NCBI RefSeq assembly: GCF_009901565.1 | Contig: NZ_WXEW01000007.1 | Coordinates: forward strand, 496,001 to 560,000 | DNA: 64,000 nt | DNA from: Herbidospora solisilvae | GTDB lineage: Bacteria > Actinomycetota > Actinomycetes > Streptosporangiales > Streptosporangiaceae | Reading direction: 5' to 3' | In this document: positions 48,667-57,094 of the stretch, one piece after another | How positions within the stretch are numbered: position 1 is the first letter of the stretch | How the letters are laid out: the number at the start of each line of letters is the position of its first letter | Program-made: the position numbers and the translations under genes | Notes under the pieces: generated by a model | Seen by the model: the letters and a program-made list of their open reading frames with translations, nothing else | Databases searched by the model: none | Told to the model about the DNA's origin: nothing

Positions 48667-50532
48667 TCAGGTCCTTTCGGCGGACGCCCCGGTGAGCGAC
48701 CACACGGGACGCTCCTCCAGGACGGACTGCCTCTCGTACGGGTCGACGATGCGACGTCCGACGCGGGGCCCGTTGTTTCCGAGGGCCCGGATGGCGGAGA
48801 TCACGATGAGCAGGATGACGCCGAACCAGATCAGGTTCATCGGCTTGGCGATGCGCTTGACCGTGGTCCAGAAGTCCGCCGTGTCCTGCCAGCCGGCGAC
48901 GTTGTTGGAGGTCACCGCGGCCATCCCGGTCGCGCGGTCGGTGTCGAGGGCGCTGCGCCCGGCGCCGCCCAGCGTGTTGCCGACGACCTCGGTGCCGGTG
49001 GACACGCCGAGCACGGAGACGCCGTGCAGGGTCGCCTGGTTGACGGTGTTGCCGGTCACCTCGGCCTCGGCGTTGCGCAGGTAGATCGCGGTCGGGACGT
49101 TGTTCACGATGTTCCCGACGATCTTGGCGCCGGTGACGCCGTCGCGCACCGCGATGCCCTGGCTCCACTGGCCGCTGATCCGGTTGCCGGAGACCCGGAC
49201 CCCGGTCGCGTCCTTGTTCACCACGATGCCCGTCTGCCCGCCGGTCACCTCGGTAGTCTGGACCGCCAGGTCGACGCCGCCCTGGATCTCGACGCCGTAG
49301 CGCTTGTTCTCCCTCGACCAGGAGCTGGTCACCGAGCTGCCGCCGAAGCTCTGCAGCGACTCGCCCGAGGCCGACGGGCCGCGGGCCAGCGGCAGGCCGC
49401 TGAGGGTGAAGCCGTTGCCGCCGTTGCCGACCGCGCCCGAACCGGTGATGGTCACGTTCTGGGTGCCGCGCGAGAGCACGAACCCGTCGCCCCGCGAGCC
49501 GGTCACCGTGGTGTTCTCGATGGTGGCGTTGCGGGCGAACCGGTGCAGCAGCACCCCGTCGACCAGGCTCCCGGTCACCGTCACGTTGGCCATCCGGGTC
49601 TGGTTGGAGGCCGTGATGAAGATGCCGTAGGCGTTGCCCTTGATCGAGGTCTCGGTGATCTCCCCGGTGACGAGGTTGGCCTCCGGCAGCTGGTAGGCCA
49701 CCTTCTTCAGGCCCTTGCCGTCGTGGATCACCACCTGGTCGTCGTCGCCCATGCGCGGCACCAGGGCGCCGCCCGGGAGCAGCACCTTCTCGTCGGTGGG
49801 CGGCGCGGGCGTGGTGAGGTCGGCGTCGAGGGTGGTGCGGTCGCTGCCGGTCAGCGCCAGGCCGCCGGTCGAGCCGCTCCAGAACCCGAGGTACTCGACC
49901 TGCGCGTGGCTCATCCGCAGCTCGCCGCCGATCACCCGCACGTAGGCCCGGCCGTCGTTGACCCGGCTGTCGGCCGTGTTGATGTTCGGGTCCCAGCTCG
50001 TGAGGCGCACCGGGTTCTGCGGGGAGCCGTTGATGCGGATGCTGGCGCCGAAGCCGACGATCGTGGTGAACGACCCCGGCTCGCTGCGCATCCTGATCAC
50101 CAGCGGGCCGGTCGCGTTCTGCAGCACCAGCTTGGCGTTGGGGCCGACGAACAGGTTGATGCCGAGGATGTACGACCCGTCGTTCTGCTTCTGGAAGTAC
50201 TCCCCGCCCAGCTTCTCCAGGTCGGCGACCCGGTAGGGCTCCCGCCGCGAGGGCAGCACCAGCGTCTGGCCGTTGGCCGAGCTGGAGATGTGCGGCTGCC
50301 GGGCCCGCTGGGCGTTGGGGCCGCCGCGGGCGATCGCCGACATGAGCGTCGCCCGCGTCTGCATGATCCGCAGGTCCTCCTGGTCGACCAGGTTCGACTG
50401 CTGCTTGGCGTCGGCGGCGGTCACGTCGTCGACGGCGGGCGTCGGCGGCGGCTGGTCCACATAGGAGAGGTAGGCCCAGGTGCCGGCGCCCAGCAGGAGC
50501 AGCACGAAGAACGTGATCCAGGCCTTCTTCAT
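48667..50532 (-). CDS. Double-anchored parallel beta-helix protein (BH2)
   Basis: A 621-residue protein with an N-terminal helix (about 5-22), extracellular beta-helix repeats (for example HRFARNATIENTTVTGS, GDGFVLSRGTQNVTITGS), a C-terminal transmembrane helix (IWFGVILLIVISAI) and a cytoplasmic tail with IVDPYERQ and EERPVWSL. It is a clear paralogue of the upstream gene product, sharing GPSASGESL, LGFWSG, KPMN-IW-GVILLI and the tail. The ATG overlaps the previous stop (ATGA). It may act on or guide a polymer at the outer membrane face; activity is not assignable. Confidence 0.85.
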   Translation of the reverse strand: MKKAWITFFVLLLLGAGTWAYLSYVDQPPPTPAVDDVTAADAKQQSNLVDQEDLRIMQTRATLMSAIARGGPNAQRARQPHISSSANGQTLVLPSRREPYRVADLEKLGGEYFQKQNDGSYILGINLFVGPNAKLVLQNATGPLVIRMRSEPGSFTTIVGFGASIRINGSPQNPVRLTSWDPNINTADSRVNDGRAYVRVIGGELRMSHAQVEYLGFWSGSTGGLALTGSDRTTLDADLTTPAPPTDEKVLLPGGALVPRMGDDDQVVIHDGKGLKKVAYQLPEANLVTGEITETSIKGNAYGIFITASNQTRMANVTVTGSLVDGVLLHRFARNATIENTTVTGSRGDGFVLSRGTQNVTITGSGAVGNGGNGFTLSGLPLARGPSASGESLQSFGGSSVTSSWSRENKRYGVEIQGGVDLAVQTTEVTGGQTGIVVNKDATGVRVSGNRISGQWSQGIAVRDGVTGAKIVGNIVNNVPTAIYLRNAEAEVTGNTVNQATLHGVSVLGVSTGTEVVGNTLGGAGRSALDTDRATGMAAVTSNNVAGWQDTADFWTTVKRIAKPMNLIWFGVILLIVISAIRALGNNGPRVGRRIVDPYERQSVLEERPVWSLTGASAERT

Positions 50533-52667
50533 CGCCCGCCTCCCACGGTGACCGTCGGGACGGCCGGCTGCGTCGGCCTGCTGCGCCCGTTGAACCCGCT
50601 GCCCGTTGCCGCGGTGGCCGCGTTGGGCAGGGTCCAGGTCGGGCGCTCCTCCATCGCCTGCTGCTGCTCGTACGGGTCGACGATGCCGCGGCGGCGCCGG
50701 TCCATGATGCCGCGCGACCGGAACGCCGAGACCAGGATGAGCAGGATGACGCCGGCCCAGATGACGTTCATGGGCTTGACGTAGCGCTTGGCCTTGCTCC
50801 AGAAGGTCGAGGTGTCGACCCAGCCGTTCTCGTCGTTGTTGTGGTCGTTCACGTCGCCGCTCGACCGGGCGGTGCTGACCGCGCTGGTGCCGGAGCCGAC
50901 GATCGTGTTGCGGGCCACCTCCGAGCCGCCGGCCGCGCCGACGACCGTGACGCCGTGGGCGTTCACGTCCTTCACCGTGGTGATCTTGTTGCCGACCACC
51001 TGGCCGTTGGAGTCGCGCATGTAGACGCCGGTCGGGCCGCCGGTGATCGTGTTGCCCGAGACGTAGGCGTTGCGCACGCCGTCGCGCAGCGCGATGCCCT
51101 GGCGCTTCTGGCCGGTCAGCTTGTTGCCCGACAACTGCACGGCCTCGGCTCCGGCGCGGACCACGATGCCCATGTCGCCGCCGACGACCTCGCTGGTCTG
51201 CACGGCCTGGCGGATGCCGCCCATGACCTCGATGCCGTAGCGGCCGTTGCCCCGGGCCACGCTGTTGTTGACCGAGCTGTCGCCGTAGACCGCCAGCGAC
51301 TCGCCCGACGCCGAGGGGCCGTGGGCCAGCGCCCGGCCGTCGAGGGTGAAGCCGTTGCGCCCGTTGTTCTCCGCCAGGCAGTCGTTGACCTGGACCTTCT
51401 CGGTGGCCCGGGAGAGCACGAAGCCGTCGCCGCCGCTGCCGGTCACCTCGGTGTGCGAGATCGTCGCGTTCTTGGCGAACCGGTGCATGAACACGCCGTG
51501 CACGATGCTGTCGCGGATCTTGTTGTTGATGATCTGCGTCTGGTTCGAGCCCGAGACGAACAGCCCGTAGGCGTCGCGGGTGATCACGCTGTTCTCGATC
51601 TTGCCGGTGACCAGCTCGTCGGCCGGCACGTGGGAAGCGGTGCCGGGCCCGATCGGGTAGGTCTCGACGTCGCCGTAGGTGCCGCCGCCCTGTTCCTTGG
51701 TGTTGTTCTCCAGGCGGTCGGCCTTGTCCTGGTGGCGCTGCGCCTTGGTGCGGTGCCGGTAGGTCGACGACGGGCGCTCGGTGCCGGTCAGCGCGATGCC
51801 GCCGGTGCGGCCGCTCCAGAAGCCCAGGTCGGAGACCTGGCCGTACACCATGTTGAACTGGCCGCCGACCGCCCGGATGTAGGCCCGGCCGTCGCTGGTG
51901 TCGAGGTCGGGCTTGCTCGCCTTGACGTCCCAGCTCGTGATCCGGACCGGCTTGGTCGCCGTGCCCTTGATGTCGATGTTGCCGCCGAAGGTGATGATCG
52001 AGCTGAACGACCCCGGGATGCTGCCCATCCGCAGCGTCATCGGGCCGCGCAGCTGGAGCGTCGCGCCGTCGGCCACGAAGACGTGGATGCCCAGCAGGTA
52101 GGACCCGTCGGTCATCAGCCGGACGTACTTGCCCCGCTCGACCGCCAGCAGATCCTTCAGCGTGTACGGCCGCTCGTCGTTGCGCGCCGGCAGCACCATC
52201 GTGCGGCCGAACGACGAGGAGAAGATCTGCGGCTGCTTGCGCTGGGCCGCGAAGAAACCGCCCTGCTGGAGCAGCGCCGTGAGCGCCGCCCGGGTCTGCA
52301 GGATCCGCTGGTCCTCCATGTCGACGAGCGCCGCCTGAGATTCGGCGTCCTCGGGGGAGATCTTGATCAGCGGCTCGGGCTCGGAGCTCGGGATGCTCGG
52401 CGCGTCACTCGGCACGGCGCCGGGCGCCGCGCTGGGCACCGCACCGGGGGCCGCGCTGGGTGCCGTACTGGGCACCGCGCTGGGGGTGATGCTCGGGGCC
52501 GCGCTGGGCTTGCTCCTCGGGATGGTGCTGGTGATCCCGGTGTCGGCGGACGGCCGCGCACTCGCCGGGGGAGTCGGCGAGGGCGCGGCGGCGACGGGGG
52601 GTACGCCGATCGTGAGCGCGCCGAGCAGCAGGGCTCCGGCGGTCACGATGGTCCGGTTCACGGCCAT
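50529..52667 (-). CDS. Parallel beta-helix protein with Ser/Pro linker and tail anchor (BH1)
   Basis: A 712-residue protein with a signal peptide (to about AAA at 27), a low-complexity Ser/Ala/Pro linker (about 30-100, repeats of PSAAPGAV), the same N-terminal block as BH2 (QTRAALTALL, DGSYLLGIHVFV, PGSFSSIITFG), beta-helix coils (HRFAKNATISHTEVTGS), a charged His/Lys insertion near 330, a C-terminal helix (VIWAGVILLILVSAF) and a tail with IVDPYEQQ and EERPTWTL. The ATG overlaps the GT2 stop by one base (TGATG), so translation is coupled. Confidence 0.85.
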   Translation of the reverse strand: MAVNRTIVTAGALLLGALTIGVPPVAAAPSPTPPASARPSADTGITSTIPRSKPSAAPSITPSAVPSTAPSAAPGAVPSAAPGAVPSDAPSIPSSEPEPLIKISPEDAESQAALVDMEDQRILQTRAALTALLQQGGFFAAQRKQPQIFSSSFGRTMVLPARNDERPYTLKDLLAVERGKYVRLMTDGSYLLGIHVFVADGATLQLRGPMTLRMGSIPGSFSSIITFGGNIDIKGTATKPVRITSWDVKASKPDLDTSDGRAYIRAVGGQFNMVYGQVSDLGFWSGRTGGIALTGTERPSSTYRHRTKAQRHQDKADRLENNTKEQGGGTYGDVETYPIGPGTASHVPADELVTGKIENSVITRDAYGLFVSGSNQTQIINNKIRDSIVHGVFMHRFAKNATISHTEVTGSGGDGFVLSRATEKVQVNDCLAENNGRNGFTLDGRALAHGPSASGESLAVYGDSSVNNSVARGNGRYGIEVMGGIRQAVQTSEVVGGDMGIVVRAGAEAVQLSGNKLTGQKRQGIALRDGVRNAYVSGNTITGGPTGVYMRDSNGQVVGNKITTVKDVNAHGVTVVGAAGGSEVARNTIVGSGTSAVSTARSSGDVNDHNNDENGWVDTSTFWSKAKRYVKPMNVIWAGVILLILVSAFRSRGIMDRRRRGIVDPYEQQQAMEERPTWTLPNAATAATGSGFNGRSRPTQPAVPTVTVGGGR

Positions 52668-53932
52668 CAGGCCAGTCCCTGCAGCGTGGCGGCCGTCTGG
52701 CCCTCCGAACCCGCCTGGTCGGCCTTGCGGGTCAGCCAGCCCTGCTTGTTCATGGTGAGGAACGCGTAGAGCTTGATCGGCAGGGCGATCCCGATGATGA
52801 CCAGGGTGGTCAGCGGCAGCAGCAGGATCTCCTGCGGGTGGCGCTTGAGGTGCGACCAGCCCCGGATGCCGCGGCCGATCAGCAACCAGCCGACACAGGT
52901 GCCGATGCCCCAGGGGGTCAGCTCCAGGCGGCTGAAGAACAGGTAGCCGAGCGTGACGCCCATGGTGACCGGGGTGAGCAGGATCTGCAGCACGGTGACC
53001 TTGGTGACCAGCGGCGTCTTCCACAACCAGCCCTTCCACAGGGCGGTCAGGTAGCAGCGGTAGGAGTTGCGGCTCCAGCGGATGCGCTGCTTGAAGAAGG
53101 CCCGGAACGAGCTCGGGAACATCGAGATCGCCCGCGCCGACGACTGGTGCACCGTCTTGTACCCGGAGGCCAGCACCAGCCAGGTGAGCCGCCCGTCGTC
53201 GCCGGCGATGCAGCGGCGGCCGAGGAAGAACTCGTTCTCCAGGTGGTGGACGACCGGCAGGATCGCCGACCGGCGGTAGGCGGCGGTGCGGCCGGACAGG
53301 CAGGCCACGCCACCACGGCTGCCCATGGCCGGCACGTAGTCGTAGTAACGCAGGTTGACCAGCCAGTCGGCGATGCGCCGCCAGACGCTGGTGGTGCGCT
53401 GGAACACGTTCTGCTGGGTGCCGACGCCACCGACCTGCGGGTCTTCGAAGGGCATCTGCACGGCGTCGAGCAGGCCGGGCTCCCACCAGGTGTCGGAGTC
53501 GGCGAACACCACGATGTCGCCGCGGGCGGCCCGGATGCCGACCCCCAGCGCCGACCGCTTGCCCGAGTGTTCGTAGACGAGCACGCGCAGCCGGGGGTCG
53601 TTGACCTCCCGCAGCTTCGCGTGGCATTCGGTGTCCGCGACGTCGACCACGATGATCACTTCGCCCGGGTTCTGGGCGAGCCAGCTTCCCAGGCACCGGA
53701 CCAGGATCTCCGCGTCCTCGCGGAACGACGGCACCACGACCGAGACGGACGCGCGGTAACCGTTGACGACGGGCTTGGCCAGCCGGGACAACACGACCCG
53801 GTAGATCCACAGACCCCAGACGAGCAGACCCGCCAACCCGAGCGGGACGATGTCTCGCCAACTCCCGTTGGCGCTCGACCTCACCAGCCATTCATAGGCG
53901 GTGTCGAGCCAATTCGCTGAATCAGACCCCAC
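52667..53932 (-). CDS. Processive membrane glycosyltransferase (GT2, hyaluronan-synthase-like)
   Basis: A 421-residue membrane enzyme: N-terminal helix at about 27-47, GT2 domain with SVVVPSFRED, DSD at 145-147, GDDGRLT at 244-250 (compare the GDDR-LT of hyaluronan/chitin synthases) and QRIRW at 282-286 (QxxRW of processive enzymes), then about three or four C-terminal helices. Such enzymes polymerise and extrude a beta-glycan through the membrane. AGGAG lies 9 nt before GTG 53932. First gene of the operon that also encodes UDP-glucose dehydrogenase, which fits a glucuronate-containing polymer; the exact product is inference. Confidence 0.88.
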   Translation of the reverse strand: MGSDSANWLDTAYEWLVRSSANGSWRDIVPLGLAGLLVWGLWIYRVVLSRLAKPVVNGYRASVSVVVPSFREDAEILVRCLGSWLAQNPGEVIIVVDVADTECHAKLREVNDPRLRVLVYEHSGKRSALGVGIRAARGDIVVFADSDTWWEPGLLDAVQMPFEDPQVGGVGTQQNVFQRTTSVWRRIADWLVNLRYYDYVPAMGSRGGVACLSGRTAAYRRSAILPVVHHLENEFFLGRRCIAGDDGRLTWLVLASGYKTVHQSSARAISMFPSSFRAFFKQRIRWSRNSYRCYLTALWKGWLWKTPLVTKVTVLQILLTPVTMGVTLGYLFFSRLELTPWGIGTCVGWLLIGRGIRGWSHLKRHPQEILLLPLTTLVIIGIALPIKLYAFLTMNKQGWLTRKADQAGSEGQTAATLQGLA

Positions 53933-54270
53933 GACCTTGTTCTCCTGAGCTTTTCCGCACGCGAGAGAATGCCCCGAGTCGTTCCGGATCTCAAAGAATG
54001 AGATGACCGGCGGAGCACACTATTTGTTCGGCTTTAACGTCAACTTCCGCATCGAAGTCGATTCGAGTTCGGGCCCCTATTGGGGGGTGAGCCCGACTGC
54101 CGAGCCGAGACGGCGGGCCCGGTGGCCGCGGGCCGGGGAAAAATCAGCGGATCTCACGCTGGTCCTCTCGCGTGGCATGGGAGGGAGAGTGTCGGGATCC
54201 GCGCCCGGCCGGCTGCGAAGAGTCACAGCTGACACAGGTGCCACAACAGTCCCGAGGTGTACCGTTCCAT

Positions 54271-54300
54271 AAGCTAATTTCGGGATAAGTCGGGTGTCAA
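54271..54300 (-). promoter_or_regulatory. Sigma-70-like promoter for the GT2/beta-helix operon
   Basis: On the minus strand TTGACA (54300-54295) is followed after 18 bp by TAGCTT (54276-54271). Transcription would start near 54264, giving a leader of about 330 nt before the GT2 GTG. Confidence 0.6.
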
Positions 54301-54560
54301 CGGGCCTGTCGTTGAAACTTTTATCTGTGGGGATGGCGGGGCCGGAGGTAAACACGGTGCGGCGGGTGACTTTCCTGGTGGGAGGCGGTTGGGGCTCCAG
54401 TTGTGGGGCTCGTGCACCCGTCCGGGCGACGGTTCTTTGCAGCAGAATTCACGTGCGTGTAACCAGCGCCCGGATAAATGCCGAAACATGATCGTTATCG
54501 AATCCGGGTAAACCTTCGGGCGCTTCTGTAGGTGATCACTTACTTCGGGTTCCGAAGGAT

Positions 54561-54612
54561 GATCACGCGGGCGTGCGCACCGCGGGGGCAGGGCGCGCAC
54601 ACCCGCGTGATC
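54561..54612. terminator. 18-bp inverted repeat (probable terminator of the cell-wall hydrolase gene)
   Basis: GATCACGCGGGCGTGCGC (54561-54578) pairs with GCGCACACCCGCGTGATC (54595-54612) with a single mismatch and a 16-nt loop. It lies about 280 bp beyond the stop of the minus-strand hydrolase gene. Confidence 0.5.
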
Positions 54613-54889
54613 GTGGGGTGGGGCAGTTGGTCTTTGAGAGCTTACGGGGGGTTCGATGAGCTTTGTGGGGGTTTTGGGGTCAGGGTAGTGCTTCTGCCTG
54701 AGAACTCCCTGGGTGGGGCGGCCGTTTCGCGGGGGTCTGACGCGGTTCCAGCCATCCGGGGGGTCGGTTCATGGCGGGTGCGGGCCGGGTTCGCGATGGG
54801 TCGGATCGCGGGTCGGCGCCGGGGCGGGCGGGGGAGTCGTGCGCGGTCGGCTCGCGGGGTCAGGGAGAGCCGGCCGGGGGGGTCGGGGC

Positions 54890-55861
54890 TCAGAACATCG
54901 AGATGTGAACGTGGTCGTAGTGGTTGGCGGTGTTGCCGCCGCGATTGCTCATGAAGCGCCAGCCGGTGCCGCTGTTGATGCGCTGCCGCCAGATGACGTA
55001 CTTCACGCCGAGCTTGGTGCGGTTCTTCAGGGCCCACTCGGCGAGCTGGTCGCCGAGGATCTTGGCCGACCCCGTGGCCATCGCGCCGCCGGTCGTCATC
55101 ATGAAGTCGCAGGCGCGGCCGAGCGGGTGCTCGCCCATCGTGTCGACGCGGAAGCAGCCGATGGAGTTGTTCAGCTTGAAGGCCGCCTTGGCCTCCTCGC
55201 GCATGAGGCGGGTGCGGGCGGTGATGTTGTCGGCGCCGGTCGGCAGCTGAGGGGCCCAGCCACCGTTGGCCAGCTTGCCGGGGGCGATCGGGATCAGGTC
55301 GTCGAGCCGGTCCTTGATGTCGTCGATGAGGTCCTCCGCCTCCACGCGGCGCCTCTCGATGTCCTTGGACTTCTTGTCGATCTCGGCGATCAGGCCCTTG
55401 GCCTCGGCCGCCGCCTGCGCCCGCGCCTGCTCCTTCTGCTTGTAGTTGCGCACGATCGCGGCCTGCTCGTTGCCGAGCTGCATCGCGAGCGGCGACATGC
55501 CCATGCCGGGCGGCAGCACGATTCCGCCGTTGCCGGGGATCGACTGGTAGCTGAGCCCGGCCAGCCGGGCCATCTCGCGCTGGGCCGCCGCGAAGTCGGC
55601 GTGCGCCTTCTCCAGCTTCTCCTGGGCGGCCTTGGACGCCGTCTTGGCCTTGGCGAGGTCGTCGCGCGCCGCGTGGTACTGCGCGATCAGCGAGTTGACC
55701 TTCTTCTCCAGGCTCGACAGCTGCTTGCGCAGTTTGTCGGCGTCGGGCTTGGGGGCCGCGACGGCGGGGCCGGGCACCAGCGCGGCGCAGAAAGCGGCCA
55801 CCAGGGCCGCCACCGGAAGGAGGAACAACCGGCGGTTGCGTCGGTGCGTCGTGGCGGGCAG
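54890..55861 (-). CDS. Secreted coiled-coil cell-wall hydrolase-like protein
   Basis: A protein of about 323 residues: Arg-rich signal peptide (RRNRRLFLLPVAALVAAF, cleavage near AVAA), long coiled coil (about 40-190, Lys/Glu/Ala-rich), and a C-terminal metallopeptidase-like domain with GEHPLGRACDFM and HYDHVHISMF, the H-x6-D and H-x-H arrangement of LAS/M15-like enzymes. It probably cleaves or binds peptidoglycan. No ATG/GTG/TTG fits: the only in-frame codon well placed after GGAGAGGAG (6 nt) and before the signal peptide is CTG at 55861. The leader contains a c-di-AMP riboswitch. Confidence 0.8.
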   Translation of the reverse strand: MPATTHRRNRRLFLLPVAALVAAFCAALVPGPAVAAPKPDADKLRKQLSSLEKKVNSLIAQYHAARDDLAKAKTASKAAQEKLEKAHADFAAAQREMARLAGLSYQSIPGNGGIVLPPGMGMSPLAMQLGNEQAAIVRNYKQKEQARAQAAAEAKGLIAEIDKKSKDIERRRVEAEDLIDDIKDRLDDLIPIAPGKLANGGWAPQLPTGADNITARTRLMREEAKAAFKLNNSIGCFRVDTMGEHPLGRACDFMMTTGGAMATGSAKILGDQLAEWALKNRTKLGVKYVIWRQRINSGTGWRFMSNRGGNTANHYDHVHISMF

Positions 55862-55872
55862 CGCCCACTCCT

Positions 55873-55996
55873 CTCCTTGCGCCGGCCGGGTTAGCTGACG
55901 GATTCGGGCGGAGAAGCCCGGGCGCTCGCTCGCGCCTGCACCCCAGGTTCTGGTGGGTCCCCGGCTCCCGGGCGACACGCCCGGGATTAGGCGGTC
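55873..55996 (-). promoter_or_regulatory. c-di-AMP (ydaO/yuaA-type) riboswitch
   Basis: The RNA strand carries the hallmark segments GAGCCGGGGACCC, then GAATCCGTCAGCTAACC, then GCGCAAGGAGAGGAG, as in actinobacterial ydaO leaders upstream of wall hydrolases such as rpfA. A CCGCCGAG/CTCGGCGG hairpin lies just 5' (55996-56013). The element ends at the ribosome site of the coiled-coil hydrolase, consistent with c-di-AMP turning the gene off. Confidence 0.88.
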
Positions 55997-56077
55997 CGCC
56001 GAGGTCTCGGCGGGTTGGTGTGGATAGTAATGGTAAAGATGAGGCAAGTGCTACTTAAAGTTGCGACCATACGGAGA

Positions 56078-57094
56078 TCAATCCGTGATCTGGCGCCCCA
56101 TCTTTCCCGATGCAGCCCTGAGCATAGAGGCCGCCTCCTCGGGCCGCACGTCGTTGACGAACGCTCCCATACCGGATTCGCTACCTGCCAGGTACTTCAG
56201 CTTCTCCGGCGCCCTCCTGATGCTGAAGAGCTCCATGTGCACGTACGCCACCTCCCTTCGCCAGCGAACCGGCGCCTGGTGCCAGGCGGCCACATACGGC
56301 ATACGGACCCCGAACAACCCGTCGAGAGCCCGCAGCACCCCGGTGTAGAGCGGCCCGAACGCCGCCCGCTCCTCGGGAGTGAGCGAGGGCAGGTCGGGCG
56401 CCTGCCGGTGGGGATAGAGGTGCACCTCGAACGGATAGCGGGCGGCCCTCGGCACGAAGGCCGTCCAGTGATCGTTCGCGGCGACCACCCGCTCCCCGGC
56501 ACGCTCCTCCGCCACCACGGCCGCGAGCGAGCCGGGCCGGGCGACGGTGAGCATCCGCTGGGTGCGGGGTGTCACATAGGGATACGCATAGATCTGCCCG
56601 TGCGGATGGGGGAGAGTGATGCCGATTTCGGCGCCCCGGTTCTCGAAGCAGAAGACCTGCTCCACCCCGTCGAGCGCGGACAGCTCGCGGGTGCGGTCGA
56701 CCCAGGCGTCCATCACCAGCCCGGCCCGCTCGGCGCTCAGGCCGGCGAACGAGGCGTCGTGGTCGTCGGTGAAGCAGGCCACCTCGCAGCGCCCGATGGG
56801 CCCGCTGAACGAGGGGAACCGGTTCTCGAACACGGCCACGTCGTAGGCCGAGGGGATCTCCGACCAGGGGCGGCCGGGGCAGAGGGGGCACTCCTCGGGC
56901 GGGGGGAGATGGGTGCGGGTCTGCCGGTGGCCGGCGACGGCCACCCATTCGTCGAGCACCGGGTCGTGCCGCAGCTCCGAGGGGTCGGGCCGGGGCGGCA
57001 GGTCGCGCAGGTCCTTGGCGGAGTGGTCGCGTTCGTGGAGGTCGAAGTAGATGAGCTCCCGGCCGTCGGCCAGGTGGGTCAGATGGCGGTTCAT
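56078..57094 (-). CDS. galT: Galactose-1-phosphate uridylyltransferase
   Basis: A 338-residue HIT-superfamily enzyme of the Leloir pathway, exchanging UDP between UDP-glucose and galactose-1-P. It shows CPLC (zinc pair), ENRFPSF, the active-site HPHGQIYAYPYVTPR and the C-terminal VAYVHMELFS. Its ATG overlaps the deoR stop (ATGA). No galK or galE follows in the window. Confidence 0.95.
   Translation of the reverse strand: MNRHLTHLADGRELIYFDLHERDHSAKDLRDLPPRPDPSELRHDPVLDEWVAVAGHRQTRTHLPPPEECPLCPGRPWSEIPSAYDVAVFENRFPSFSGPIGRCEVACFTDDHDASFAGLSAERAGLVMDAWVDRTRELSALDGVEQVFCFENRGAEIGITLPHPHGQIYAYPYVTPRTQRMLTVARPGSLAAVVAEERAGERVVAANDHWTAFVPRAARYPFEVHLYPHRQAPDLPSLTPEERAAFGPLYTGVLRALDGLFGVRMPYVAAWHQAPVRWRREVAYVHMELFSIRRAPEKLKYLAGSESGMGAFVNDVRPEEAASMLRAASGKMGRQITD

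Larger units (their letters stand above)
53933..54889. other. Long regulatory spacer upstream of the polysaccharide operon
   Basis: These 957 bp hold no credible gene on either strand; open frames of 90-140 codons here lack ribosome sites and family resemblance. Visible items are a promoter (54271-54300), a 330-nt leader before the GT2 gene with a small hairpin ATCTCA/TGAGAT at 53989-54005, a structured patch near 54465-54525 and a long inverted repeat at 54561-54612. Much of the part from 54300 to 54550 is AT-richer than the genes around it. Confidence 0.6.

Noticed and set aside
53933-54264. c-di-GMP (GEMM) or second ydaO riboswitch in the GT2 leader
   Set aside because: None of the conserved consensus blocks is visible; kept only as an unexplained leader.
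54003-54355. Overlapping 89- and 92-codon frames on opposite strands upstream of the GT2 gene
   Set aside because: No ribosome site or recognisable domain, and they overlap the promoter and leader.
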